Shown piece after piece: positions 34,826-43,269 of a DNA stretch of 64,000 bases; positions within the stretch are counted from its first letter, which is position 1, and every line of letters starts with the position of its first letter. This stretch comes from Streptococcus sanguinis (GTDB taxonomy: Bacteria; Bacillota; Bacilli; Lactobacillales; Streptococcaceae): the NCBI RefSeq assembly GCF_026781265.1, contig NZ_JAKUVC010000002.1:906379-970378 (forward strand), read 5' to 3'. The translations under genes and the position numbers were made by a program. The notes below the pieces were generated by a model, which did no database searches, was not told the DNA's origin, and worked only from the letters and a program-made list of their open reading frames with translations.

Positions 34826-36581
34826 TTTCTAATTCCTCCTTGGATAGTTGTGAGTAGGCAATTTCTTGATAGACTTCGTTGCTGGCCAAAAGCTCTCGGT
34901 GGGTACCTTGACCGACCACCTTACCAGCATCCAAGACCAAGATTTGATCCGCATCCATGATAGTAGAAATCCGCTGCGCCACGATTAGCTTGGTCATATC
35001 CTGCGTCCGCTCAGCCAGTTCCTTGCGCAAAATGCGGTCTGTCTTATAGTCTAGCGCCGAGAAGGAGTCGTCAAAGATGAGGATTTCTGGCTTACGAGCC
35101 AAGGCTCTGGCAATGGCCAAGCGCTGACGCTGGCCACCAGAGAAGTTGGTTCCGCTTTGAGCCACTTCTACTTTCAGCCCCTTTTCCTTCTCTTGGACAA
35201 AGGGCTTGGCTTGTGCCAGGTCAAGAGCCTCCCACATTTTCTGCTCATCCAGCGGGCTTTCTTGGCTTTGACCGAAGTCCAGATTGCTCTCGATATCGCC
35301 AGAGAAAAGCACAGCCTTTTGCGGGATGTAGCCGACCTTATTATGCAGGTCTTCTAGCTGGTAATCCTGAACATTGACACCATCTACCAGAATCTCTCCT
35401 TCAGTCACATCATAAAAACGAGGAATGAGATTGACCAGCGTGGATTTCCCTGAGCCAGTTGAACCGATAAAGGCTACGGTATCACCAGCCTGCGCTGTAA
35501 AGCTCACATGCTCAATGACCGCTTCTGAATTCTTGGAATAGTGGAAGGACACATCTCGAAAGACCACTTCTCCCTTGCTGTCCGCTGCTGCCTTAGGCTG
35601 TTCCGGACTGGTGATAGAAGAATGCAGGTCCAGAACTTCATTAATCCGGCCAGCCGATACAATGGTTCGAGGCAGGACAATGAAGAGAGCACCCATGAGC
35701 AAGAACCCAATCACAATCTGCATAGCATAGGACATAAAGACGACCATATCACTGAAGAGCGGGAGACGCTCCTGCAGTCCAGCCTCCTGAATCAAATAAG
35801 CACCAATCCAGTAAATAGCCAGCGTCAAACCGCTGGAAATCCCCATCATAACTGGATTCATCATAGCCATCAGACGACCGATGAAAAGATTGAGTCGGGT
35901 TACTTCATCATTGGCCGCCGCAAACTTCTCATCCTGATAGTCCTCAGCATTGTAAGCCCGGACCACGCGAATCCCAGTCAGACTCTCTCTAGTGACACTG
36001 TTTAGCTTATCGACCAAGCGCTGCGCAACCGACTGCTTGGGAAAGGCCAATGTAACCAAAACTACTGTCAGCAGGATATTGACTATAACAGCAATAAGAA
36101 CTGCAGTTAGCCAGTTCTCGGACTTGCCAATAATCTTGGTCATGGCCCAAATCGCCATAATCGGTCCCCTGGTCACTACCTGAAGCCCCATGGTAATTAA
36201 GGTCTGTACCTGGGTAATGTCATTTGTTGTCCGAGTCAGCAGACTAGGGATTGAAAATTTCTTAATCTCCGTCTGTGAATAGTCTAGCACACGGTTGAAA
36301 ATATCGCTCCGCAAACTCTGAGTAAAGCTAGCTGCTATACGAGCGGCAAAAAAGCCAACCACAATAGCTGACAGCAAGCTAGCAAAAGATAGGCCGATCA
36401 TTTTCAGACCTGGCTCCCACAGATCCGCCAAACCAGTCCCCGGCGTTTGCAATAGCTCTGTAATCGTCGAAATATAGGTTGGAACTTCTAATTCCAGATA
36501 TACCGTTAGGAAGGTGAAGAGCACACTGAGAACAATCATGCTCACTTCCCTTGCTGTCAGGCGTTTAAATAACTTAAACAT
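34815..36581 (-). CDS. ABC multidrug exporter half-transporter, EfrA/LmrC type
   Basis: Partner half-transporter of about 588 residues with six transmembrane helices and a C-terminal ATPase domain. Walker A is GSTGSGKST near residue 372 and the signature is FSGGQRQR. Walker B reads LIFDDSFSALD, with Asp where the catalytic Glu should be, and the H-loop reads VAQRIST, with Gln instead of His; this half provides the degenerate ATP site. The start MFKLFK at 36581 has GGAGG five bases upstream; the ATG four codons earlier overlaps that ribosome binding site. It overlaps marR by 8 bases. Confidence 0.88.
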   Translation of the reverse strand: MFKLFKRLTAREVSMIVLSVLFTFLTVYLELEVPTYISTITELLQTPGTGLADLWEPGLKMIGLSFASLLSAIVVGFFAARIAASFTQSLRSDIFNRVLDYSQTEIKKFSIPSLLTRTTNDITQVQTLITMGLQVVTRGPIMAIWAMTKIIGKSENWLTAVLIAVIVNILLTVVLVTLAFPKQSVAQRLVDKLNSVTRESLTGIRVVRAYNAEDYQDEKFAAANDEVTRLNLFIGRLMAMMNPVMMGISSGLTLAIYWIGAYLIQEAGLQERLPLFSDMVVFMSYAMQIVIGFLLMGALFIVLPRTIVSAGRINEVLDLHSSITSPEQPKAAADSKGEVVFRDVSFHYSKNSEAVIEHVSFTAQAGDTVAFIGSTGSGKSTLVNLIPRFYDVTEGEILVDGVNVQDYQLEDLHNKVGYIPQKAVLFSGDIESNLDFGQSQESPLDEQKMWEALDLAQAKPFVQEKEKGLKVEVAQSGTNFSGGQRQRLAIARALARKPEILIFDDSFSALDYKTDRILRKELAERTQDMTKLIVAQRISTIMDADQILVLDAGKVVGQGTHRELLASNEVYQEIAYSQLSKEELENGK

Positions 36582-37032
36582 CTTTTCCTCCATTTTCTAA
36601 ACTTTCAATATTCTGATAAAACTTGGTCATGACTTGAGAAAAAATCAGCAGTTCCTGCTCAGAAACACCATTCAAAATAGAACGGTTCATTTCATCAAAA
36701 AAGTCACGGATTTTTTTCATTCTTTCCCGCGACTGCGGAGTGAGACGGATATATTTAGCCCGCTTGTCTGTCTTGCTCGTTTCCAGCTGGATAAATCCAT
36801 TCTTCTCCATCCTTTTCATTAAGTTAGAGGCCACCGATTTGGAAATATCCAACGCCTGCTCAATATCCTTGATAAGAGTGTCCTTCCCCTCTTCCGTACG
36901 ACAGGCAACAATATGCAAGACCTGCCCCTGCGGCCCAGCCATGGACTCAATCCCTTGCTCCTTGGCAAGCTTTTCCACTATGAGGTGAATCTTTCGTCCA
37001 AAACGCTTCATTTCTAATAAAGGCTTTTCCAT
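36574..37032 (-). CDS. MarR-family transcriptional regulator of the ABC exporter
   Basis: DNA-binding regulator of about 152 residues. A winged helix-turn-helix spans about residues 50-110: the DIEQALDISKSVASNLMKRMEKNGF segment gives the HTH and KTDKRAKYIRLT the wing. The ATG at 37032 has AAGGA seven bases upstream; a TTG just in front was not chosen. It is first in an operon with the two exporter genes, and three palindromic sites lie around its promoter, which suggests autoregulation. Confidence 0.87.
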   Translation of the reverse strand: MEKPLLEMKRFGRKIHLIVEKLAKEQGIESMAGPQGQVLHIVACRTEEGKDTLIKDIEQALDISKSVASNLMKRMEKNGFIQLETSKTDKRAKYIRLTPQSRERMKKIRDFFDEMNRSILNGVSEQELLIFSQVMTKFYQNIESLENGGKDV

Positions 37033-37049
37033 CAAAACTTCCTTCCTAG

Positions 37050-37138
37050 ATTGGTTCTCGTGAGAACCAATTAGTTTTCATGAGGACCATTTTAGCACAT
37101 AGAAGAAAGATGTCAAGAAAAAAGTTTCTATGAGAACT
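37050..37138. promoter_or_regulatory. Three palindromic operator-like sites for the MarR regulator
   Basis: Site 1 (37050-37071) is a perfect repeat: ATTGGTTCTC, two bases, GAGAACCAAT. Site 2 (37073-37091) reads AGTTTTCATGAGGACCATT and site 3 (37123-37138) reads AGTTTCTATGAGAACT; both are imperfect copies. Their centres are about 20 and 50 bases apart, near whole turns of DNA. Site 2 covers the -10 of the marR promoter, site 1 lies downstream and site 3 upstream of the -35. Confidence 0.7.
37089..37116 (-). promoter_or_regulatory. Promoter of the marR-exporter operon
   Basis: On the minus strand TTGACA (37111-37116) and TAAAAT (37089-37094) are separated by 16 bases. The operator-like palindromes overlap and flank this promoter, which fits repression by the MarR protein. 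Confidence 0.7.
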
Positions 37139-37150
37139 ATTTTTTTGATC

Positions 37151-37179
37151 AAAAAATTCAGCCCTTCTCAGGCTGAATT
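37151..37179 (-). terminator. Terminator after the deformylase-like gene
   Basis: AATTCAGCC (37155-37163) pairs with GGCTGAATT (37171-37179), a 9-pair stem with a 7-base loop. On the minus strand the stem runs into six T. It follows the stop of the deformylase-like gene closely. Confidence 0.75.
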
Positions 37180-37185
37180 ACTTCA

Positions 37186-37596
37186 TCAAATTAAGATTCC
37201 TTCCAAATGGTCCAATTCATGCTGGCAGATTTGGGCAGGCAATCCTTTCAAAGTCATGGTCTGCTGCTGCCAATTTTTGTCCAGATAATCGACTGTGATT
37301 TCCTGATAACGTTGGGTGGGACGGCTTCCAGTCAAAGACAGGCAGCCCTCTTCTGTTTGATAAGAGTCTGACTTAGAGAGCAGCACCGGATTAAACATAA
37401 CTACTGGCACCAAGCCATATAGAAAGATAATGACCCGCTTACGGACGCCAATCATATTGGCTGCGAGCCCTATACAGTTTTCTCGATTGGCCTGCAGAGT
37501 ATCCTGCAAGTCTTGAGCCAGATAAAGGTCTTCTCTACTTGCTTGCTCTGATGGTTGCTGCAGGAAGAAAATATCTTTGACAATTGCTTTTTCCAT
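37186..37596 (-). CDS. Peptide deformylase-like protein with altered motif 1
   Basis: Member of the peptide deformylase family, 136 residues; active bacterial enzymes are about 150-200. Motif 2 EGCLSL and motif 3 QHELDHLEG (metal-binding His pair and catalytic Glu) are intact. Motif 1, normally GxGxAAxQ, reads CIGLAANMIG, so the glutamine that helps bind the formyl group is replaced by Met. The protein is probably a secondary, weak or inactive deformylase, with a main enzyme encoded elsewhere. It lies 46 bases after scrK and ends at a terminator. Confidence 0.8.
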   Translation of the reverse strand: MEKAIVKDIFFLQQPSEQASREDLYLAQDLQDTLQANRENCIGLAANMIGVRKRVIIFLYGLVPVVMFNPVLLSKSDSYQTEEGCLSLTGSRPTQRYQEITVDYLDKNWQQQTMTLKGLPAQICQHELDHLEGILI

Positions 37597-37642
37597 TACT
37601 TTTCCTCATAGAGAAGGGCCTGATAAATCAGACCCTATAAAC

Positions 37643-38542
37643 TTATTTTGCGTGGCGCTCACTAACTTCTTTAGCCAGTACAAAGTTCCCCAGCGTTGCG
37701 GAGCCATTCCCAGCCACAGCCGGTGTCACGATATAGTCACGAACATCAGGAACTGGCAAATAGCCATTCAGAAGAACTGCGAATTTCTCACGAACCCGAT
37801 CCAGCATGTGCTGCTGAGCCATAACCCCGCCACCAAAGACGATGACATCTGGACGGAAAGTCACTGTCGCCTGAATAGCCGCCTGAGCGATATAATAAGC
37901 TTGAATATCCCAGACGGAACTATTAAGTTTAATATTTTCCCCACGAACTCCGGTCCGCGCCTCTAAGCTTGGTCCAGCCGCCAATCCTTCCAAACAGCCA
38001 TTGTGGAAAGGACAAACACCATTGAACTCTTTTTCCACATCCATAGGGTGCTTAGCTACATAATAATGCCCCATCTCTGGGTGACCTGTCCCCCCTACAA
38101 ATTCGCCTCGCTGGATAGCACCAGCACCGATTCCTGTCCCAATCGTATAATAGACCAGATTTTCAATGCGGCCGCCAGCATTGTTACGGGCTACTACTTC
38201 ACCATAAGCTGAGCTATTAACATCCGTTGTGAAGTAAATAGGCACATTGAGAGCACGGCGCAGAGCACCGACAATATCCACATTAGCCCAATGCGGCTTA
38301 GGCGTCGTCGTGATAAAGCCGTAAGTCTTTGAATTAGGGTCAATATCAATTGGCCCGAAAGAACCAACAGCTAGACCAGCTAGATTGTCAAAACGAGAAA
38401 AGAACTCAATCGTCTTATCCAGCGTTTCAATAGGCGTGGTCGTTGGAAACTGTGTCTTTTCAACAACTTCAAACCGTTCATCGCCTACAGCACAGACAAA
38501 CTTAGTGCCACCAGCTTCCAAACTTCCATACAATTTTGTCAT
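37643..38542 (-). CDS. scrK: Fructokinase (ROK family)
   Basis: Phosphorylates fructose released from sucrose 6-phosphate by ScrB; 299 residues. It has an N-terminal ATP-binding motif EAGGTKFVCAVG, the IGTGIGAGAIQRGEFVGGTGHPEMGH region (ROK signature with metal/substrate residues), and a zinc-type CPFHNGCLEGLAAGP segment near residue 175. It is downstream of scrA on the same strand but has its own promoter and follows the scrA terminator. Confidence 0.9.
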   Translation of the reverse strand: MTKLYGSLEAGGTKFVCAVGDERFEVVEKTQFPTTTPIETLDKTIEFFSRFDNLAGLAVGSFGPIDIDPNSKTYGFITTTPKPHWANVDIVGALRRALNVPIYFTTDVNSSAYGEVVARNNAGGRIENLVYYTIGTGIGAGAIQRGEFVGGTGHPEMGHYYVAKHPMDVEKEFNGVCPFHNGCLEGLAAGPSLEARTGVRGENIKLNSSVWDIQAYYIAQAAIQATVTFRPDVIVFGGGVMAQQHMLDRVREKFAVLLNGYLPVPDVRDYIVTPAVAGNGSATLGNFVLAKEVSERHAK

Positions 38543-38580
38543 TATAAATCCTCTTTTAAAATTTGATTTCTACTCTATTC

Positions 38581-38589
38581 ATTATAGCA
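38581..38589 (-). promoter_or_regulatory. Extended -10 promoter of scrK
   Basis: The minus strand reads TGCTATAAT about 40 bases upstream of the scrK ATG: a perfect TATAAT with an upstream TG. No good -35 is visible at normal distance, as is common with extended -10 promoters. Confidence 0.55.
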
Positions 38590-38655
38590 TATCTCTGGTA
38601 GACTTTTGTTAAAAACCATCCTCTTGAAACTCTTACAGACAGAGCTATTTTATGA

Positions 38656-38688
38656 GAAAAACGAACAAATCAATTTTTGTTCGTTTTC
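38656..38688 (-). terminator. Terminator after scrA
   Basis: AAAACGAACAAA (38658-38669) pairs with TTTGTTCGTTTT (38676-38687), a 12-pair stem with a six-base loop, flanked by T on the minus strand. It lies 10 bases after the scrA stop. The stem sequence resembles the scrR terminator. Confidence 0.75.
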
Positions 38689-38697
38689 TACATTTCA

Positions 38698-40662
38698 TTA
38701 AGCCTTGACTTCGATTACTGCGTCGCCTTTAGCAAGAGCTCCTTCTGCTACTGGAGTCACAGAAGCGTAGTCAGCTGTGTTGGTAACGATAACCATAGTC
38801 GTATCATCCAGACCAGCGGCTGCAATTTTCTCAGCTTCAAATGTTCCCAGAACATCACCAGCTTTAACCTTATCGCCTTGAGCAACCTTTTGGTCAAAAC
38901 CTTCACCGCCCATAGATACTGTATCAATTCCGACGTGAATCAGAATTTCAGCACCATTAGAAGTTTTGAGACCATATGCATGACCAGTCGCGAATGCAAT
39001 CGTCACTTCAGCATCAGCCGGGGCATAAACCACACCTTGGCTAGGCTTGATAGCAATTCCTCGTCCCATCGCTCCGCTAGAGAAAACAGGATCATTCACA
39101 TCGCTCAAAGCTACTGCCTGACCAACAATTGGAGAAATAATCGTTTCGTCTTGGAGGGCAGCTGGCACATTACCAGTTGTTTCTTCTTCGACTAATTTTT
39201 CAGTTTCAGTTGTGTCATTTTGTTTATCAAGAGCAACTCGTAAAGCAGCACTTGGAATTGAAGCCTTAGATAGGACATCTGTCATTTCATCTTGCCATTC
39301 ATCTGTTTCATCTTCAAAACCGAACATATAAGTCAAAGCAAAACCAATCGCAAATGATACAGCTACCATAAATATGTATTGAAGCAATTGACCATTACCA
39401 ATGTAAAGGAGTGTACCAGGAATAATCGTGATACCATTACCTGTACCAGCTAAACCAATAAGTGAAGCTAGTCCACCACCGATGGCACCACCAATCAATG
39501 AAAGGAAGAATGGTTTGCGGTAGCGCAAATTAACCCCGAAGATAGCAGGTTCTGTAATACCAAGAAAGGCAGAAAGGGCAGCTGAGAATGACAAAGCTTT
39601 AAGTTTTGGATTTTTAGTTTTGACACCAACAGCAACAGTCGCAGCACCTTGAGCAGTCATGGCAGCTGTGATGATAGCGTTGAATGGGTTAGCATGGTCA
39701 GCTGCGAGCAATTGTACTTCAAGCAAGTTGAAGACATGGTGTACACCTGATACGACAATAACTTGGTGAACCCCACCAATCAACAAACCACCTAGACCAA
39801 ATGGCAAACCAAGGATAGCCTTTGTACCAAAAAGGATGTAGTTCTCAACAACGTGGAAGACTGGTCCGATGACGAAAAGTCCAAGGATAGACATTACAAA
39901 AAGTGTAACGAATGGTGTCACCAAGAGATCCAAGACATCTGGCACAACCTTGCGGAGAGCTTTTTCAAACTTAGCTCCGACAAGCCCGATAATGAAGGCT
40001 GGAAGAACGGAACCTTGCAAGCCAACAACTGGGATAAAACCAAAGAATTTCATAGCAGTCACTTCGCCACCAGACGCAACAGCCCAAGCGTTTGGAAGTG
40101 AGCCTGAAACAAGCATCATACCAAGAACGATACCAACGGCTGGATTTCCACCGAATACACGGAAGGTTGACCAAACTACCAGACCTGGTAGGATAATGAA
40201 GGCAGTATCTGTTAAGATTTGAGTATAGGTAGTCACATCTTCTGGAAGTGTCATACCAAGGGCTGTCAAGAGTCCACGGACACCCATGAAGAGACCAGTC
40301 GCTACGATAACTGGGATAATTGGCACAAATACGTCACCAAATGTACGGATAGCACGTTGGAACCAATTCCCTTGCTTAGCAGCTTCTGCTTTCATGTCAT
40401 CTTTTGATGAAGTTGGCAATCCTAAGGCTACAACTTCGTCATAGATTTTATTAACCGTACCGGTACCAAAGATAATCTGGTACTGGCCTGAGTTAAAGAA
40501 GGCACCCTGAACTTTTTCCAGATTTTCGACAGTATTTTTGTCGATTTTACCTTCATCTTTTACCATGACGCGCAAGCGAGTCGCACAGTGAGCCACACTG
40601 TTGACATTCTCACGTCCGCCAAGGGCTTCGATGACTTTTTTTGCAATTTCAGTATTATTCAT
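38698..40662 (-). CDS. scrA: Sucrose-specific phosphotransferase system EIIBCA
   Basis: Imports sucrose and phosphorylates it to sucrose 6-phosphate; about 654 residues. The order is EIIB (about 1-85, phosphocysteine in SVAHCATRLRVMVKD near residue 24), EIIC (about 105-455, ten or so helices), and EIIA (about 510-645, phospho-His in ILIHVGIDTVSM). The ATG at 40662 has AAGGAG ten bases upstream; a TTG two codons earlier was not chosen. It is divergent from scrB, and its promoter carries a LacI-type operator and a cre-like site. Confidence 0.93.
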   Translation of the reverse strand: MNNTEIAKKVIEALGGRENVNSVAHCATRLRVMVKDEGKIDKNTVENLEKVQGAFFNSGQYQIIFGTGTVNKIYDEVVALGLPTSSKDDMKAEAAKQGNWFQRAIRTFGDVFVPIIPVIVATGLFMGVRGLLTALGMTLPEDVTTYTQILTDTAFIILPGLVVWSTFRVFGGNPAVGIVLGMMLVSGSLPNAWAVASGGEVTAMKFFGFIPVVGLQGSVLPAFIIGLVGAKFEKALRKVVPDVLDLLVTPFVTLFVMSILGLFVIGPVFHVVENYILFGTKAILGLPFGLGGLLIGGVHQVIVVSGVHHVFNLLEVQLLAADHANPFNAIITAAMTAQGAATVAVGVKTKNPKLKALSFSAALSAFLGITEPAIFGVNLRYRKPFFLSLIGGAIGGGLASLIGLAGTGNGITIIPGTLLYIGNGQLLQYIFMVAVSFAIGFALTYMFGFEDETDEWQDEMTDVLSKASIPSAALRVALDKQNDTTETEKLVEEETTGNVPAALQDETIISPIVGQAVALSDVNDPVFSSGAMGRGIAIKPSQGVVYAPADAEVTIAFATGHAYGLKTSNGAEILIHVGIDTVSMGGEGFDQKVAQGDKVKAGDVLGTFEAEKIAAAGLDDTTMVIVTNTADYASVTPVAEGALAKGDAVIEVKA

Positions 40663-40696
40663 TTGCAAAAATCTCCTTATAAATATTTTTAACTTT

Positions 40697-40711
40697 TTGA
40701 AAGCGATTTTA
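40697..40711. promoter_or_regulatory. cre-like site in the scrA leader
   Basis: TTGAAAGCGATTTTA matches the catabolite-responsive element consensus WTGNAANCGNWNNCW with one mismatch. It lies between the predicted scrA start point and the ATG, where bound CcpA would block elongation. Confidence 0.55.
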
Positions 40712-40728
40712 TCACCTTTACGAATATT

Positions 40729-40766
40729 ATTTTACCATGATTCAAAAATATGTCAAGCGTTTTGCA
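40729..40766 (-). promoter_or_regulatory. scrA promoter with overlapping ScrR operator
   Basis: On the minus strand TTGACA (40751-40756) and TAAAAT (40729-40734) are 16 bases apart. The -35 overlaps a LacI-family half-palindrome, CAAGCGTTTTG (40754-40764), a likely ScrR operator. Confidence 0.65.
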
Positions 40767-40793
40767 GAAAAAATATTTTTTCACTGTTAAATG

Positions 40794-40822
40794 TTGATTT
40801 TTCGGCAGAAAACGTTTACTAT
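40794..40822 (+). promoter_or_regulatory. scrB promoter with overlapping ScrR/CcpA-type operator
   Basis: TTGATT (40794-40799) and TACTAT (40817-40822) are 17 bases apart. The palindrome AAACGTTT (40810-40817) lies in the spacer and touches the -10, as expected for ScrR repression; it also resembles a cre. Confidence 0.65.
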
Positions 40823-40858
40823 AGTAATAAGAAATAATATGATTCGGAGGACAAAAGA

Positions 40859-42313
40859 TTGGCTTGGACGACTGAAAAACGCTACAAACACTATGAAGAC
40901 TGGACTCAGGAAGAGGTACAGCAGATCAAAGAAAACATCGCTAAATCTCCTTGGCGGGCTAACTACCATGTGGAGCCTCAGACAGGTCTCCTCAATGACC
41001 CTAATGGCTTTTCTTATTTTGACGGCAAGTGGGTCGTTTTCTATCAAAACTTTCCTTTCGGAGCAGCTCACGGGCTCAAGTGCTGGGTACAGTTGGAAAG
41101 CGATGACCTAGTCCACTTCACGGAAACTGGTCTTCGGGTGCTGCCAGATACTTCTCTGGACAGCCACGGCGCCTACTCTGGCTCTGCCATGCAGTTTGAC
41201 GACAAGCTCTTTCTCTTCTATACTGGCAATGTTCGTGATGAGAATTGGGTGCGTCACCCCTATCAGATTGGTGCCTTGTTAGATAAATCAGGTAAGCTGG
41301 AAAAAATTGACAAGGTCTTGATTGAACAGCCTGCGGAAGCGACCGACCACTTCCGCGATCCACAGATTTTCAACTACAAAGGACAATTCTATGCCATTGT
41401 CGGTGGACAAAATCTAGACAAGCAAGGCTATGTTAAGCTTTATAAGGCTCTTGATAACGACTATACCAACTGGGAAGTCATTGGCGATTTGGACTTCGCC
41501 AATGATAAGACAGCCTATATGATGGAGTGTCCTAATCTAGTCTTTATCAATGACCAGCCAGTCCTGCTCTATTGCCCTCAAGGTTTGTCTAAAGATGTAC
41601 AAGACTATGGTAACATTTATCCAAACATGTATAAAATAGGTCAATCGTTTGACACAAACAAAGCTGCTTTGATTAATCCTAGCCCTATCCAAAATCTGGA
41701 CTACGGTTTCGACTGCTACGCCACCCAAGCCTTTAATGCACCTGACGGTCGCGCACTGGCTGTCAGCTGGCTAGGCTTGCCTGATGTGGAATATCCATCT
41801 GACCGCTTCGACCACCAGGGAACCCTCTCTCTTGTCAAGGAATTGACCCTGAAAGACGGCAAGCTCTACCAGTATCCAGTGCCTGCTATCAAGAATTTGC
41901 GAGCAGAAGAACAACCTTTCGCTGCTTTGTCAGAAAGCAAGAACAGCTACGAACTAGAACTGAAGCTTGCTGCGGACACCGAGCATGAAATCGTCCTCTT
42001 CGCAGACAAGGATGGCAAAGGGTTACGCATCAATTTTGATCTTAAGGAAGGGCAAGTGACAGTTGATCGCAGCCAAGCGGGTGAGCCATTCGCTCTGGAC
42101 TTTGGAACCAGACGAAACTGCAATATTGACAAAGAAGCTACAAATGCTACTATCTTCATCGATAAATCAATTTTTGAAATTTTCATAAATAAAGGAGAGA
42201 AAGTATTTTCCGGCCGTGTCTTCCCGAGAGAAGACCAGACAGGCATTGCCATTACCAAGGGCAATCCAACCGGTACTTACTATGAATTAGATTATGGTCG
42301 CAAAGCTAACTGA
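40859..42313 (+). CDS. scrB: Sucrose-6-phosphate hydrolase
   Basis: GH32 enzyme of 484 residues that splits sucrose 6-phosphate to glucose 6-phosphate and fructose. The catalytic nucleophile Asp is in LLNDPNGF near residue 50, the RDP motif is FRDPQIF near residue 170, and the acid Glu is in MMECPNLV near residue 222. A beta-sandwich C-terminal domain follows. The start codon is TTG, with GGAGG eight bases upstream. The gene overlaps scrR by 20 bases. Confidence 0.93.
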   Translation: MAWTTEKRYKHYEDWTQEEVQQIKENIAKSPWRANYHVEPQTGLLNDPNGFSYFDGKWVVFYQNFPFGAAHGLKCWVQLESDDLVHFTETGLRVLPDTSLDSHGAYSGSAMQFDDKLFLFYTGNVRDENWVRHPYQIGALLDKSGKLEKIDKVLIEQPAEATDHFRDPQIFNYKGQFYAIVGGQNLDKQGYVKLYKALDNDYTNWEVIGDLDFANDKTAYMMECPNLVFINDQPVLLYCPQGLSKDVQDYGNIYPNMYKIGQSFDTNKAALINPSPIQNLDYGFDCYATQAFNAPDGRALAVSWLGLPDVEYPSDRFDHQGTLSLVKELTLKDGKLYQYPVPAIKNLRAEEQPFAALSESKNSYELELKLAADTEHEIVLFADKDGKGLRINFDLKEGQVTVDRSQAGEPFALDFGTRRNCNIDKEATNATIFIDKSIFEIFINKGEKVFSGRVFPREDQTGIAITKGNPTGTYYELDYGRKAN

Positions 42314-43259
42314 TGTAGCAAAACTTGCAGGAGTCAGCCCCACAACTGTTTCCCGTGTCATCAACAGAAAAGGATACTTATCCGAAAAAACGATTTCGAA
42401 GGTTGAGGCAGCCATGCGAGAATTGGCCTACAAGCCTAACAATCTGGCACGCAGTCTCCAAGGAAAATCAGCCAAGCTAATTGGACTCATTTTCCCTAAT
42501 ATCAGCAATGTCTTTTATGCAGAATTGATTGACAAGCTGGAGCATGAGCTCTTTAAACAAGGCTATAAAACCATCATCTGCAATAGTGAGCATGATTCAG
42601 ACAAGGAGCGCGAATACCTTGAGATGTTGGAAGCCAATCAGGTGGACGGCATCATTTCTGGCAGCCACAATCTAGGCATCGAGGACTACAATCGTGTGAC
42701 TGCACCAATCATTGCCTTTGACCGCAATCTTTCGCCGGATATCCCTGTTGTCTCCTCAGACAACTACGGAGGCGGGGTGCTGGCGGCTCAGACCTTGGTC
42801 AAGGCTGGAGCGCAAAACATCATCATGATTACTGGCAATGACAATTCCAACTCACCGACCGGCCTGCGCCATGCTGGCTTTGCTTCCGTCCTGCCGGACG
42901 CACCGATTATCAATGTGTCCAGTGATTTTTCTCCAGTCCGAAAGGAAATGGAAATCAAGCAAATCCTGAGTCAAACTAAGCCCGATGCTATTTTTGCTTC
43001 AGATGATTTGACAGCCATCTTAATTATGAAAGTCGCTCAGGAGCTAGACATTCAGATTCCCAAAGATTTGAAAATCATCGGCTACGATGGCACTTACTTT
43101 GTGGAGAACTACTACCCACAACTGGCAACTATCAAGCAGCCGCTAAAAGATATTGCCTGCCTCTCTGTGGACCTGCTCCTCAAAAAAATAGCCGGCCAAG
43201 AAGTCCAAACGACTGGCTATTTCCTGCCAGTCAGTCTCTTGCCTGGTAAAAGCATCTAA
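42294..43259 (+). CDS. scrR: Sucrose operon repressor (LacI family)
   Basis: Repressor of 321 residues. The N-terminal helix-turn-helix (LTDVAKLAGVSPTTVSRVIN, residues 5-24) is followed by the hinge helix NNLARSLQGK and a periplasmic-binding-protein-like sensor domain. It is in one transcript with scrB and would act on the palindromes in the scrA-scrB intergenic region. The ATG lies inside the end of scrB. Confidence 0.93.
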   Translation: MVAKLTDVAKLAGVSPTTVSRVINRKGYLSEKTISKVEAAMRELAYKPNNLARSLQGKSAKLIGLIFPNISNVFYAELIDKLEHELFKQGYKTIICNSEHDSDKEREYLEMLEANQVDGIISGSHNLGIEDYNRVTAPIIAFDRNLSPDIPVVSSDNYGGGVLAAQTLVKAGAQNIIMITGNDNSNSPTGLRHAGFASVLPDAPIINVSSDFSPVRKEMEIKQILSQTKPDAIFASDDLTAILIMKVAQELDIQIPKDLKIIGYDGTYFVENYYPQLATIKQPLKDIACLSVDLLLKKIAGQEVQTTGYFLPVSLLPGKSI

Positions 43260-43269
43260 TTTTTATCCC

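Noticed and set aside
37614..37636. Hairpin AGGGCCTGA/TCAGACCCT between scrK and the deformylase-like gene as a terminator
   Set aside because: The stem has a mismatch and no T-tract follows on the minus strand, so the two genes may be read together; kept only as a weak structure.
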